A stretch of 60,000 nucleotides of DNA, taken from NCBI GenBank assembly GCA_014529385.2, contig CM043942.1, positions 48,778,244 through 48,838,243 of the forward strand, read 5' to 3'. Within the stretch, counting starts at the first letter, position 1. The number at the start of each line of letters is the position of its first letter. Both the position numbers and the translations under genes were made by a program. This DNA comes from Adiantum capillus-veneris (taxonomy: Eukaryota > Streptophyta > Polypodiopsida > Polypodiales > Pteridaceae). The notes beneath the pieces were generated by a model. The model saw only the letters and a list, made by a program, of their open reading frames with translations. It did not search any database and was not told the DNA's origin. Positions 35,051 through 45,904 of the stretch are shown one piece after another.

Positions 35051-36129
35051 CTATTTAATACAATATTGACTTTTGAGTTGTTTGATATAATTCTTGGCTT
35101 CATGTGCTTTGATCACAGGCTCTTTGTACCCCAATTTCTGAGCAAGCATAATTAACTCAACTCTTTTCAAGGTTGATATAGATTTGATATTCTTCAATAT
35201 CCTCATTTTTTCTTGATCAAGTGTCAGCCTTTTCTTATCTTGACTTCTAGTGGACATTCCAGTACTGCTAGATGAGGCACCATTCTCATCATTAAGAACG
35301 CGAGGAGCTTCTGGTAGCCTGCTTGTAGGGTAGGTTTTTTGTAGACAAACCAAATTGCGCTCCTCCCACTTTGAAACAACCTTTTGTACATGATTGTAAA
35401 GATCGTGACCTTGCACTATGGGAGCTTGTCCATACAAAGAAGATCTTGTAATTGTACGAATGTCGTTGACATGATGAAGATCTTTGGTATATGGCAGGAG
35501 CTCTCCAAGGAGAATATTATCCTCCTCATCAATGTTAAATGATGGTGGAAATATACAATTGAATGCAGGATTAATGCATCCTTTCAATGGTGCATCATCT
35601 ATAAGAAGCAATCTTTTTAAATCAATCCCAAACTTTGTTGATGAAATAGCTAAAGGTTTGAAAAATGCCTCTACTCCAGGATTGACGGGGCGAGTGATTC
35701 TTGACTCTACATATTGTTGACATTGGCTTTGCCCCCAAATCATAAAGAATGGAAGTTGTTCTCCAGCTTCCTTCTCTAAAATCTTGATGATTTGCATAAC
35801 CTGTGTATCATTCACTGTTGACCATATGCCAACATTGGAGATGCTTAGGAGACTCTTTACAAACTCAATGCATCCTAGTCGCAAAACAATATACTCATGT
35901 TTAAACTTCAAGCTCTTCATTTTTTTGGACTTTTGCCAACAACGCCTCAAAAGCAATCCACACAAGCTAAGTATTATAGTCAGCATTGGTCCATCATTAG
36001 ATGAAAGATTTGGATCACCATACACTCTAATGCTCAAATATTGAGCTACTAAAATGTTATTGACAGAGTCTTCTTCTGTCCTTCTACTTCCATTGTATCG
36101 CTGGAATTTCTGTCCAACAACTACGATGG
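35051..36129 (-). pseudogene. NIF/FCP1-like phosphatase domain, 3' end of the 35-44 kb gene
   Basis: One open frame of about 360 codons. The plant NIF (FCP1-like, HAD superfamily) signature is clear: IVLRLGCIEFVKSLLSISNVGIWST, FFMIWGQSQC, LKRLLLIDDAPLKGCINPAF (about 35.6 kb), then ELLPYTKDLHHVNDIR and SLYGQAPIV. The N-terminal catalytic loop, normally D-x-D-G-T/L, reads ILSLCGLLLRR near 35.95 kb: both Asp are gone, as in plant members whose loop reads LSLNGLL. A phosphatase role is therefore unlikely; a scaffold or pseudo-enzyme is more plausible. A C-terminal helix-rich tail (LKRVELIMLAQKLGY) is weakly SAP-like. The link to the upstream exons is by strand, order and splice sites. Confidence 0.7.
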
Positions 36130-36134
36130 TCGAC

Positions 36135-36290
36135 CTTCAAAAACTTGTATCTCTTTGTCATCTTCTTTACAAGCTTATTGGTTAAAATGAGGATTGATAG
36201 ATTCTTCCTCAATAGGCTCAATAACTGGAGCATCCTTTGTATCAATGAGCTCACAAGAGACACTATTAACTGTAAAGTCTTGTTGAAGTG
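36135..36290 (-). pseudogene. acidic linker exon, copy 2
   Basis: Acceptor AAACTTGCAG, then an exon reading LQQDFTVNSVSCELIDTKD ... NPHFNQ, a TAA, then DDKEIQVFEGRP. It is a duplicate of the exon at 37827-37982, including the upstream intron end. The homologous donor position (GAAG then GTCGAC) has lost one base relative to the copy, so reading can run on towards the NIF frame only after a shift. Confidence 0.6.
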
Positions 36291-36439
36291 CTGCAAGTTT
36301 AAACAACACCCACTTTTAGCTTTGAAAATACCTACAATCTTGATGGCTTTAAAAAACATTAAGTATCCAAACTACATATTAAATATCTCATAATTATATT
36401 GCAATGTTGTATATACTACATTATATGTTTATTTAATGG

Positions 36440-39400
36440 CTCTATACTAGCACCCTATTGCCCTAGGACCGTAGGGTGCCTTCTATATGAAAAGTTTATA
36501 GCTATATGGACATAAGGTGTTGAGTTATACATAATGACTATAGGCTCATCTTTTTGCACCTCTACAATGACATCCTCTATCCCTATGGCCATGTAGTCCT
36601 CTCTATATTTGTGTGGAGCCATATGTTAGTGAGGAACCTTATGGCCATTTGTCCATAAGGTGCTCTATTTTGAGTCATTCGAACCATTGGAACATTATAT
36701 TGCACATCTATATTGGCACCCTATGGCCCTAGGGCCACAAGGTGCCTTCTTTGCTAACTAAGAAACCTATGATCACTAATGTGGCCAATGAGAGCATTAC
36801 CTATATATTACACATAGTGAAATTTATGGGACTAGGTGTACATAAGGTACTTATGTAGAGCTTCAATGACCATAAGGTGCTCTCTTTTGAAGCTAAGGAC
36901 AATAGATTCATCTTCTTTTTACCTATGTACTAGCACGTTAGGGATATGGGATCATCTTTGCATTACAAGGTAGCCTATGGCCCTAAGGCTATAGGGTGCT
37001 ATTTATGATAACAAGGAACCCTATGGTCCTAAGGCCATAGGGTGGTCATGTTGCTTCACTACTACATATACAAGAGCGGAGGTATTTTTACCTTGGTTTT
37101 TATGGTGTATGAACCTTTTGATCCTAAGACCGTAATTTGTTATATGCTCTTTTACAAGCTACTACTTACAAAGTGTGGCCTACAATTAGAACCTTTGACC
37201 ATGAGGTCACTAGTCATAGATTTTTTTAAATATTTTAGAGGATGCATACAATTGCCACCCTATGGCCTTAGGGCCATAAGGTTGCATGTCTACAAAGAAT
37301 GATATGATGTTACAACCATGAAATTTGTCTTCAACAATGAAAAACCTCTGACCCTAAGATCATAGGATGCTTTGACAAGACCCCTAGCCTTAAGTGGTAC
37401 AATGTCATATGTGTGACAATAAACCTCACAGCATCACATAGCTTAAAAGCATTACATAATATATCAATAACCACATAGCTTTAAAGTTTTACATCATACA
37501 TCATTTGATCACAAAGCTAAAGGATGACCTTTGTAACCTCATGTCTATGTATAAATTTTCCACTTAAATTAAATTCATTTATTTTGAAAATACTCAAGCT
37601 CACAAGTATACACTCTTATGGTCACATAGATAATGGTTACTCTATGCCACCATATGTTCATGACATGATATTTACACACTTAAATTTAATTCATCTAATT
37701 TGAAAACATTAAAACTCACAAGCGTGCAAAATAGTTTTTAAAACAAAACAATATTGTTCGTCAATATTTACAAAATCAAAGAGAAACAACAATCTCGATA
37801 TCATGGGAGAATTGTCGTTGGTTGACCTTCGCAAGCTTGGATCTCTTTGTCATCATCTTTATGGACATTTTGGTTTAAATGGGGATTGAGAGGCTCTTTT
37901 TCAACAGTTTCAATAGCTTGAACATCTTCTGTACCGATGGCCTCACATGAAACATCCTCAATTGAAACATCTTGTTGATGACCTGAAAGTTTAAACAACA
38001 CCTACTTTTAGCTTTGAAAATACTTACAAATGTGATGAATTTCTATAATCAAGCACTTAGAAAAAATATTGAGTATCCAAATGACATATACATCAGAATT
38101 AAATTACAATGCTTTATATACTATATGCAAAGTTCACTTAATTGCTCTATACTACCACCCTATGGCCCTAGGACCATAGGGTGCTCTATATGTTGGTCAA
38201 GAATCTTATGGCCCTAGAATCATGTGGTGCCCTCTATATTGACAGTTTATAGTTTCATGAATATAAAGTGCTCCATTTCACACATTGGGACTATAGACTT
38301 ATATTTTTTGCACCTCTATGGAGGTATCTTTAGTCCTTGTGCTATACCAACCTCTCTTTGTTAGTGAAGAATTCTATGGATCTACACGAGTATTTTGTAC
38401 TACATACATGTACCTCACGTCCATCAAGTGTTCTATTTTGGGTCATTGGGACCATATGATCATTACATTACACATTTGTATTGGCACCTATGACCCTAGG
38501 GCCACAAGGTGATTTCTATGCTCAATACAATTCCTATGTCCACCAAATTGACATAAAAGTGCATTATGTACTACCTACATGGTCACCTAACGGCTCTTAA
38601 GCCATTAGGTGTAAATAAGGTAGCCTATGTACTATTTATAGCTTCTTTGTACAAACATCATAGGTCCATGGATGATCTTCATGTTGAAAATGAGCCTTAT
38701 GGTTCTAAGGCCATATGGTGCTATTTATGTCTACAAGGAACCCTATGGCCCCAAGGCCATAGGGTGGTCATGTTGCTTTATGTACTGCAAACAAGACCTT
38801 AGGGATTTCCACTTGGTTTTTGTGGTGTATGACCCCTGTGATCATGAGGCCATAATTTTTCTACAAGGAACCCTATTGCCCCAAGGCCATAGGGTGGTCA
38901 TGTTGCTTTATGTATTGCAAACAAGAGCTTAGGGATTAACACTTGGTTTTTGTGGTGTATGACCCCTGTGATCATGGGGACATAATTTTTCTACAAGGAA
39001 GCCTATGGCCCCACGGCCATAGGGTGGTCATGTTTCTTTATGTACTGCAAACAAGAGCTTAGGGATTTACACTTGGTTTTTGTGGTGTATGACCCTGTGA
39101 TCATGATGCCATAATTTGCTATATGTTCTTCTACAAGCTACTTACAAAGTGTGGTCCACAATTATCACCTTATAATCAAAAGCTCACTAGCAATACACTT
39201 TGGATCCCTTTTTTAACGATTCAAAAAAACTCTAAGCAATACGGTGATCAAATTTATGACCATACGGTGCTCAAATATATACCAAAAACTATTGACTCAC
39301 CTCTAAAAATCCACCCTTAGGTCCTAGGGCCATACGGTCCTCTCTTTGTTAGTGAAGATCTCAATGGCCCTACAAAAGTACTATGTACTACATACATGTA

Positions 39401-39970
39401 CCTCATGTCCAAAAGGTGTTCTATTTTGAGACATTGAACCATAGGATCATTATATTGCATATTTGTATTAATAGCCTAAGGTCACCAAAGTGGCCTACAA
39501 GAGCATTATGTACTACCTACAAAGTACACTTAATGGATCTTAGGCCATTAGGTGTACATAAGGTTGCTTAGGTGTTATGTAGAGATTCTATGACCATAAG
39601 GTGCTATATTTTGAAGCTAAAGACCATAGACTCGTCTCCTTTTTGCCTATGTACTAGCACCATAGGGCCATATTTGATCTTAATGTTAACAAGGATCCCT
39701 ATGGCCCTATGGCCACAGGGTGCTGTTTATGATTACAAGAAACCCTATGGACCTTAAGGCCATAGGGTGGTCATATTGCTTTATGTACTACAAACAAGAG
39801 CTAGGGATTTTCACCTTACTTTTTGTGGTGTATGATCCCTATGATCCTAAGGCCATAATTTGTTTTTTGTTTTTCTACAAGCTACTTACAAAGTGTGGTC
39901 TACAATTATTACCCTTAAGGTCACTAGCAAGACACTTTGGATCTCTTTTTTGACAAATTCGGAAAAAGTC
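36440..39970. repeat. intronic field of palindromic repeat copies and duplications
   Basis: Dozens of short palindromic units of the type CCCTATGGCCCTAAGGCCATAGGG, each usually cited only in part here, are spaced by 50-300 bases of AT-rich DNA. Larger duplications: the block with TGTGGTGTATGA and CTACAAGCTACTTACAAAGTGTGG occurs near 37.1, 39.05-39.15 and 39.8 kb. Three tandem copies of a 130-bp unit start at 38731, 38861 and 38991. These lie within the introns of the 35-44 kb gene. No coding frames are convincing. Confidence 0.8.
37827..37982 (-). pseudogene. acidic linker exon, copy 1
   Basis: Acceptor AAACTTTCAG at 37983, exon HQQDVSIEDVSCEAIGTEDV ... NPHLNQNVHKDDDKEIQACEG, donor GAAG then GTCAAC at 37826. 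It is open throughout. The sequence after the donor resembles the intron after the 41.24-kb exon (both pass through CCATGAT/TCATGAT and end in a CTTTGA-TTTTG block), which supports intron status. Very acidic; probably a flexible linker in the protein. Confidence 0.6.
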
Positions 39971-40019
39971 TAAGCCTCTTAGTTAAGATATAACATAAAA
40001 TATTTGGCACTCCTATTTA

Positions 40020-41230
40020 GGATATTTTATTGTTTCATAGAGTCATAACCCTACGGTCTTGAGGCCATAGGGTGTCATGGGAACCATATACTTTGCACCC
40101 AATGGTCACACTACCCTATGACCCTAAACTTTAGATTCATGGGTTTCTCTAAATTCTATAAATGCTACATAAAATTTCCATAAACCTAAATTGATACAAT
40201 TTTATCAAGGTCTTATAAACCTAAATTGATACAATTTTATCAAGGGCTTATAAACCTAAATTGTAAGTGCTCTATTTTGCATCTAAGAACAATATGCTCA
40301 TCAATTTTGCACTTATACGTCAATAAGGAACCCTATGTCCCTGAGGCCATAAGGTGGTCTAGTTGTGCTATGTACTAGATACAAGATCTGTGTGTGCTAC
40401 ATACAAAGATGACATAATGGCTCTCTACTTGTATTTTTTGGCCCCATGGTCATAATCTCATCCTTTTGCATCCTTACATAAAAAAGGAGCCCTATGGCCC
40501 TAAGGCCGTAGGGTTCTAGTATGGATCCATTAGTACATAATGTCAAAACAATACAAACCCTTGTTCCATGATCTTTTCAAGTGTCAATCTATTTGAAAAC
40601 ATAAGATTTATCACAAAGTACATAATGATAGAATATTACAAAATATTGCTCCATCATTTTTTCGAGTGTAAATATATTTGATCGAGCCTATGGCTTACAG
40701 TCATAGGGTGTTGATACCATAAAGTGAAAATTTTCTTGTGTTTATAAATCAACTTTTGGCCTTATGACAATGTACATTGTCCTTAGCATCGAAAATAAAC
40801 TCAAGTTACAAAATAAAAACAAATCTTTAAATATGAAAACTAAACATTTGGCACATCAAACTCACATGCTACTCAAAACTTTGATAGAAAGATTTAGAAA
40901 ACTTTCACATCTTCATATTTTGTGGTTATATTTGATTCATCTATTTTGAAGATACTTTAATTATCAAGCATACATATCTTATCGGCACATGGTTAAAAGG
41001 TGCTCTTTGCTCTTTGGCACCATTTGTTCATGAAATATTTGCACACTTCAATTCAAATCATCTCATTAGAAAATACTCTAAACCATAAGCATACACAATT
41101 GTTTTGTGAAATAAAATCAAACCAATGTTTAAGATTTCAAAATCAACGTTCAAGATTACAAAGTCAAAGAAAAACACCAAACCAAATACCAATGTTCTAA
41201 AGATCATGAAAGAATTGAAATTTTGGCTAG
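40020..41230. repeat. further dispersed repeat copies and intron sequence
   Basis: The left half repeats 34.68-34.94 kb (see that entry). About 40900-41220 resembles 37540-37800 (TTCATGA...TTTGCACACTT, AAAGAAAAACA), consistent with duplicated introns following homologous exons. Confidence 0.65.
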
Positions 41231-41236
41231 CTTAAC

Positions 41237-42605
41237 CTGTTTCCTGTAGAAGCTCTAGAATGGCATCACCCTCAACATCTAATGGCTCATCGATTTCTTC
41301 ATTCTCTGAGTCCTTGCCATTATCATTTTGTGGAGTAGAGACCAAACCTGCCCACCTTTTAAGCTCATCATCTTCATCTATTGTAGAATGGCAAAGATCT
41401 TCTAGCTCAGTCATTTGTTCATTGGTACAAGCAACTGAGATCACCTTTCATTGTTGTAGAAGTGCCTCTTTGGTCCCGTAACCAAGTGAAAATATGCCCA
41501 CTACCTTATCATCCTCTTTGAGACAAATACACTTGATGGCGCACCGAACAAAAAAAGCTTTGGCGGTAGTCATAGCATCAAACTCTTCATTGTCGTCAAT
41601 GCCTAGAGTAGACATTGGTTGAAAGAGAGACTCCTTGAGACTAGAGTGATTGGCGAATTTCTCTTCTTGACTAAAGAAAGCCCAAAGTCCAAAAATTACT
41701 TCACGAAGAGCAGTGGGTTGGACGGTCCCTGATGCTATTAAAGAGCCAAGAGGCAAAGCATACAACTCATACTATTTTTCTTTTTCAGAGATTGCCTTCT
41801 CAAGAGAAGTAGCATGTTGGTACTTGCCTAGACCAACAATAACAAATTCTAATGGTTGATGTGCTATCCTACAAACTCCATCAATAACCTTTCCAAATTG
41901 AGTAGCACTCCAACCACTAGATTTAGTGCCCTTGTGTGTTGTGTCTATGATACATACACCAACACGCACTGTAGAACTATTCTCACCTTGGAGAAACTCA
42001 ATGCCTTCTAGATTCTTCCCCACGCACTTTATGGTCCATGGCAATCTGAATTGTAATCTAGATGAACCATTCTTTTGTGCAATGATCCATTGCACATATC
42101 CCTTGGTAACTTCTGGAATTGCTAGGGTCTCCTTTGTTTTTTGAAGCCTAAGATGTAGCCATTGGGTGCAACTGATAAGAGAGATTTTTAGATCTCATCT
42201 GTAATGTTATAATGAGATCTACATTCCTCCCATGAAGTAATGGCTTCTACTGGATCAAGCTCTTTGAATAACTTGAACATCTCAGCCAAAAACACCTTCG
42301 TTTGTTTTATGTTTGTTGCACGTGCAAAGAGTTCGATCATGTCCGGTTGATGTGGTTGCTTCACCAAGAAAATCTTTTCTTCTTTGAGCTCCTGTTGTAA
42401 TAGCTTAACATCGTTATCTTCTAAGCCTCGTAATCATCTAAGAGTAGTTATACTTGGTTGGCGTCCACGTGCAAATGAGGCTTGATGGTTCTCTAGGATT
42501 TTTATACACTCCTCATAGATGTCTTCTGGATACATGACCATGTGGGCTTCTCTATTCGCAAATGAGCTATGGTTAAATGTGATATTTTCCACAATCACAA
42601 AGGCC
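41237..42605 (-). pseudogene. possible DNA-methyltransferase-like exon of the 35-44 kb gene
   Basis: Acceptor TTCTTATAG at 42606; donor ACAG then GTTAAG at 41236. The exon reads AFVIVENITFNHSSFANREAH, then (TGA at 42434; one-base frameshift near 42190) ETLAIPEVTKGYVQWIIAQ, VCIIDTTHKGTKSSGWSATQFG (about 41.94 kb), EFVIVGLGKYQHAT, a TAG at 41772, then VVGIFSLGYGTKEALLQQ with TGA at 41448 and VACTNEQMTELEDL, ending in an acidic tail. The pair DTTH (place of DPPY) and FSLGYGT (place of the FxGxG SAM loop) is in the order seen in beta-class adenine/cytosine-N4 methylases that follow ParB domains. The motifs are degenerate and the assignment is an inference. Confidence 0.35.
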
Positions 42606-42681
42606 TATAAGAAACAAAAAGTAATAAGGTTTTATCTACAACTGCAGATTAAGAAAATTAGAAACAAGAAATAGAACTTAC

Positions 42682-43974
42682 ATCCCAATCTTTTCGACTC
42701 TCATGACCATGGGGAACACCTGCCTTTGGTTTTTTTGGACAAGAATATGCTAGCCACTGTCCACGCCCATGCTTCAAGACCTCCACATAAGGTTGGATTT
42801 TCATTGTTGTCTGTGTCTCTATGTTCTCCATTTTGGAGATTCGCACTGCAATCTCTTTAGGGGCATCTACAACAATCCTTGCAAATCTGTATTTGTAGAA
42901 CTCTCTCCTTGAAGCATACTTTGTGCTCTTGTTGCACACAAATGCTCTAGCTGCTATTATGGAGTGTTGACCAGAAAGGATCCAGTAGTGTTATGTTGCC
43001 AGCTTGTCTGCATGTACTTCATTAGCCTTTAGAGTCTCCTTTTTTATGGGATCATATGGCATAAGGTTAGCTGCATTGGAGACTGGTCTAGAATTCTTTG
43101 CAAATTGTCTCAAAAGGAACTTTACATACACACCTGACAATGGCCTACATTTGAAGTGATCAGGTGCAAGATTGCATTGGTCAACAGAGATGAGTTGTGT
43201 AAACTGCACCCCAAACTTGAAGTAGTGCTCTATTCCAATGTACCCATCTAGCCCACTCTTGAAATTCTTCTTAACATCCTTATCAAGATCTTTTTCTTCC
43301 GGCTGAACAATTGAGGCCAGCACCTTCACTGAGGCTCAATCTGCAATTACTGCTATTGAAGGAGTTATTAAAGGAGTTTCAGTTAAGCTAGCTTCATCCC
43401 TACGTGGAGCCTCTAGAGGTACAAGTGAAAGACTTTCTTGCTCCACATTTTCGGTGCTATTTCTGACTGAGGGCATCTCACTCTCCTTTAAAGTCTTCTT
43501 CTGATTAACTTGACTTGTACCTTCATTTTTTCGCTTCTTACTATTCTGTGCCTTCAAGCTGGCTAAATACTGAATAAATTTCTTGAAGCTTCAGTAAACA
43601 TGTCCATGAGATTCTCATTGGGAGTATCTTCCCTGATTTCTATCCACCCTGCCTTTAGCATTGTCTCTCCATCACTGCTATCTTTCAGCAACTCCCAAGC
43701 AAAGGCCATGGGCTCTAGCAAGTAACAATCACTGTTTTGTACTTTCACACCAAGACATGGGGACATGTCAAGATCTGAGAATTCTTTATTTATCTCCTTG
43801 ACAATTCCACAATCTTTGAAGGGAGATTGTTCTTTATCTCTAAAGAACAAGTGGACTCTCTCATCAGATTTACCACTTGGTAAGTGAAAATCTAGATACC
43901 ATGGGCTTGGAGTGGAGCCTGTTGCATCAACTGACTTTGGAATTCTTTTCTTTGAAGAGGATTGAGCCATATCT
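42682..43974 (-). pseudogene. ParB/DGQHR-like first coding exon of the 35-44 kb gene
   Basis: Acceptor GTTTTCAG at 43975, ATG at 43970 (MAQSSSKKRIPKSVD), donor GTAAGT at 42681; the next intron is 76 bp and in phase. An N-terminal domain of about 130 residues (PWYLDFHLPSGKSDERVHLF) is unfamiliar. A basic/Ser-rich linker follows a one-base frameshift near 43590. After a TGA at 43336 comes QFTQLISVDQCNLAPDHFKC, then a TAA at 42991 and HYWILSGQHSIIAARAF, which resembles the GxxR/DGQHR core of ParB-like nuclease folds. The frame otherwise stays open between the lesions, so this was once a real gene. Similarity is by motif only. Confidence 0.45.
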
Positions 43975-44195
43975 CTGAAAACATAACAATATAACATTAT
44001 TTGTATTTATGTTCGATTTGAATATGATTGAGCCAAGTTTATGTAAACTTAACAGCATAACATTACTTTGTTATAAATGGCTCTAGTGCTACATGGCTGG
44101 CCTATGTGGCCAAGTAGAGTCTCTATATTGAATGCTACTGGTCAAATAGAAAACTACCTCACATTATCTAGCCATGATTGATCTCTGAACATTGT
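43975..44195. other. upstream region of the 35-44 kb gene
   Basis: The sequence before the ATG exon ends in a splice acceptor, so at least one untranslated exon lies further right, possibly displaced by the satellite array that starts at about 44196. No promoter recognised. Confidence 0.35.
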
Positions 44196-45698
44196 ACATT
44201 GCCACCCTATGGCCCTTAGGCCACAAGGTCTCTAGATGGGACATATGACACCTTGTGATCCTAGGGCCATAGGATCTCCAAAAGGAGCTTATGGAACCCT
44301 ATGGACCTTGAGATTGTACATTGGCACCCTATGGATCTTGGGCCATAGGGTCTTCAAAAGGAACATAGGGCACCCTGTGACCCTAAGTCTATAGGGTCTC
44401 ACATCATACTTGAGGGCATCCTAGGGCCCAAGGGTGGCCATAACAAACATAGGGAACCCCATGGTGCACATTAACGGGCAACATGGCAGCCCTTACGGCC
44501 CTAGGGCCATAGGATCTCCAAACGGAACATAGGGAACTCTATGGCCCTATAGATCTCTAGATGGGACATAGGGCACCCTGTGATCCCATGGCACTAGGGC
44601 CATAGGATCTTCAGAAGGAACATAAAGAAACCTATGGCCCTTGATATTATTTATTCCTAACCTATGGTCATGGGCCACAAGGTCTCAAGATGGGACATAA
44701 AGCATCCTTTGATCCTATGGCTCTAGGTTCCTTATGTTCCTTTTGGAGATCATATGGATCTAGTGCCATAGGATCTCAAAAAGGAACATAAGGAACAATA
44801 TGTCCCTTGAGATTGTACCTTCCCACCCTATGGCCCTTGGGCCACAAGGTCACCAGATGGGACATAAGTCACACTTTGATCCTATGGCCCTACGCTCCTT
44901 ATGTTCCTTTTGGAGATCCTATGGCCCTAGTTCCATAGGATTCCCATAAGGAACACAGGGAACCCTATGGACTTTGAGATTGTACATTGCCACCCTATGG
45001 CCCTTAGCCCATAAGATCTCTAGATGGGACATAGGGCACCCTATGATCCTATGGCAGTAGAGCCATTGGATTTCCAAAAGGAACGTAGGGAAACATATGG
45101 CCCTTTAGATTGTACATTCCCACCCTACGGCGCTTGGTCCACAAGGTCTCTAGATGGGAAATAGGGCATTCTTTGATCCTATGGCCCTAGTTTCCTATGT
45201 TCCTTTTGGAGATCCTATGGCCCTAGGGCCATAGGATCCGATAAGGAACATAGAGAACCCTATGGCCTTTGAGATTGTACAAGGCCACCCTATGGCCCTT
45301 GAGCCATAAGCTCTCTATATTGGACACAAGGCACCTTGTGATCCTATGGCCCTAGGGCCATAAGATCTCGAAAAGGAACATAGGGAACAATAGAGCCCTT
45401 GAGATTGTACATTTCCCCCCTATGGCCCTTAGTCCATAAGATCTCTAGATGGGACATAGGGCACCCTGTGATCCTATGGCAGTAGAGCCATTGGATTTCC
45501 AAAAGGAACATAGGGAAACATATGGCCCTTGAGATTGTACATTCCCACCCTATGGCCCTTGGGCCACAAGGTCTCTAGATGGGAAATAGGGAATTCTTTG
45601 ATCCTATGGCCCTAGGTTCCTTATGTTCCTTTTGGAGATCCTATGGCCCTAGGGCCAGAGGATCCCCACAAGGAACATAGAGAACCCTATGGCATTTG
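44196..45698. repeat. palindromic satellite array, left part
   Basis: Tandem monomers built of TATGGCCCTTGGGCCACAAG, GGGACATA-GGCACCCT-TGATCC, and a long inverted repeat centred on GGCCCTAGGGCC. This part is less regular than the right part. It was contiguous with the array after 51235 before the copia insertion. Confidence 0.95.
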
Positions 45699-45890
45699 TG
45701 TTGGGGTATAAAGCCCAATGTGGTCGCCCAGGTAAGTGGGCGGGCTGCCAAGTATGTACACATATTGTTTTGTAAAAACCTAATAAGAACTCACTATGCT
45801 CTACACATTACAGTAGAGCGAGTTCACCATATTGTCGTACTCTTCTTCTCGCACTTTCTCTCGCATCGCACTTCCGCTCGTACTCCTTCA
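45699..45890 (+). repeat. 5' LTR of copia element 1
   Basis: Begins TGTTGGGGTATAAAGCCCAA and ends CGTACTCCTTCA. Only 192 bp, short even for copia. Confidence 0.95.
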
Positions 45891-45892
45891 AC

Positions 45893-45904
45893 TGGTATCA
45901 GAGC
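45893..45904 (+). other. primer-binding site of copia element 1
   Basis: TGGTATCAGAGC, two bases after the LTR end: complementary to the 3' end of initiator-Met tRNA, the standard primer for plant copia. Confidence 0.9.
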
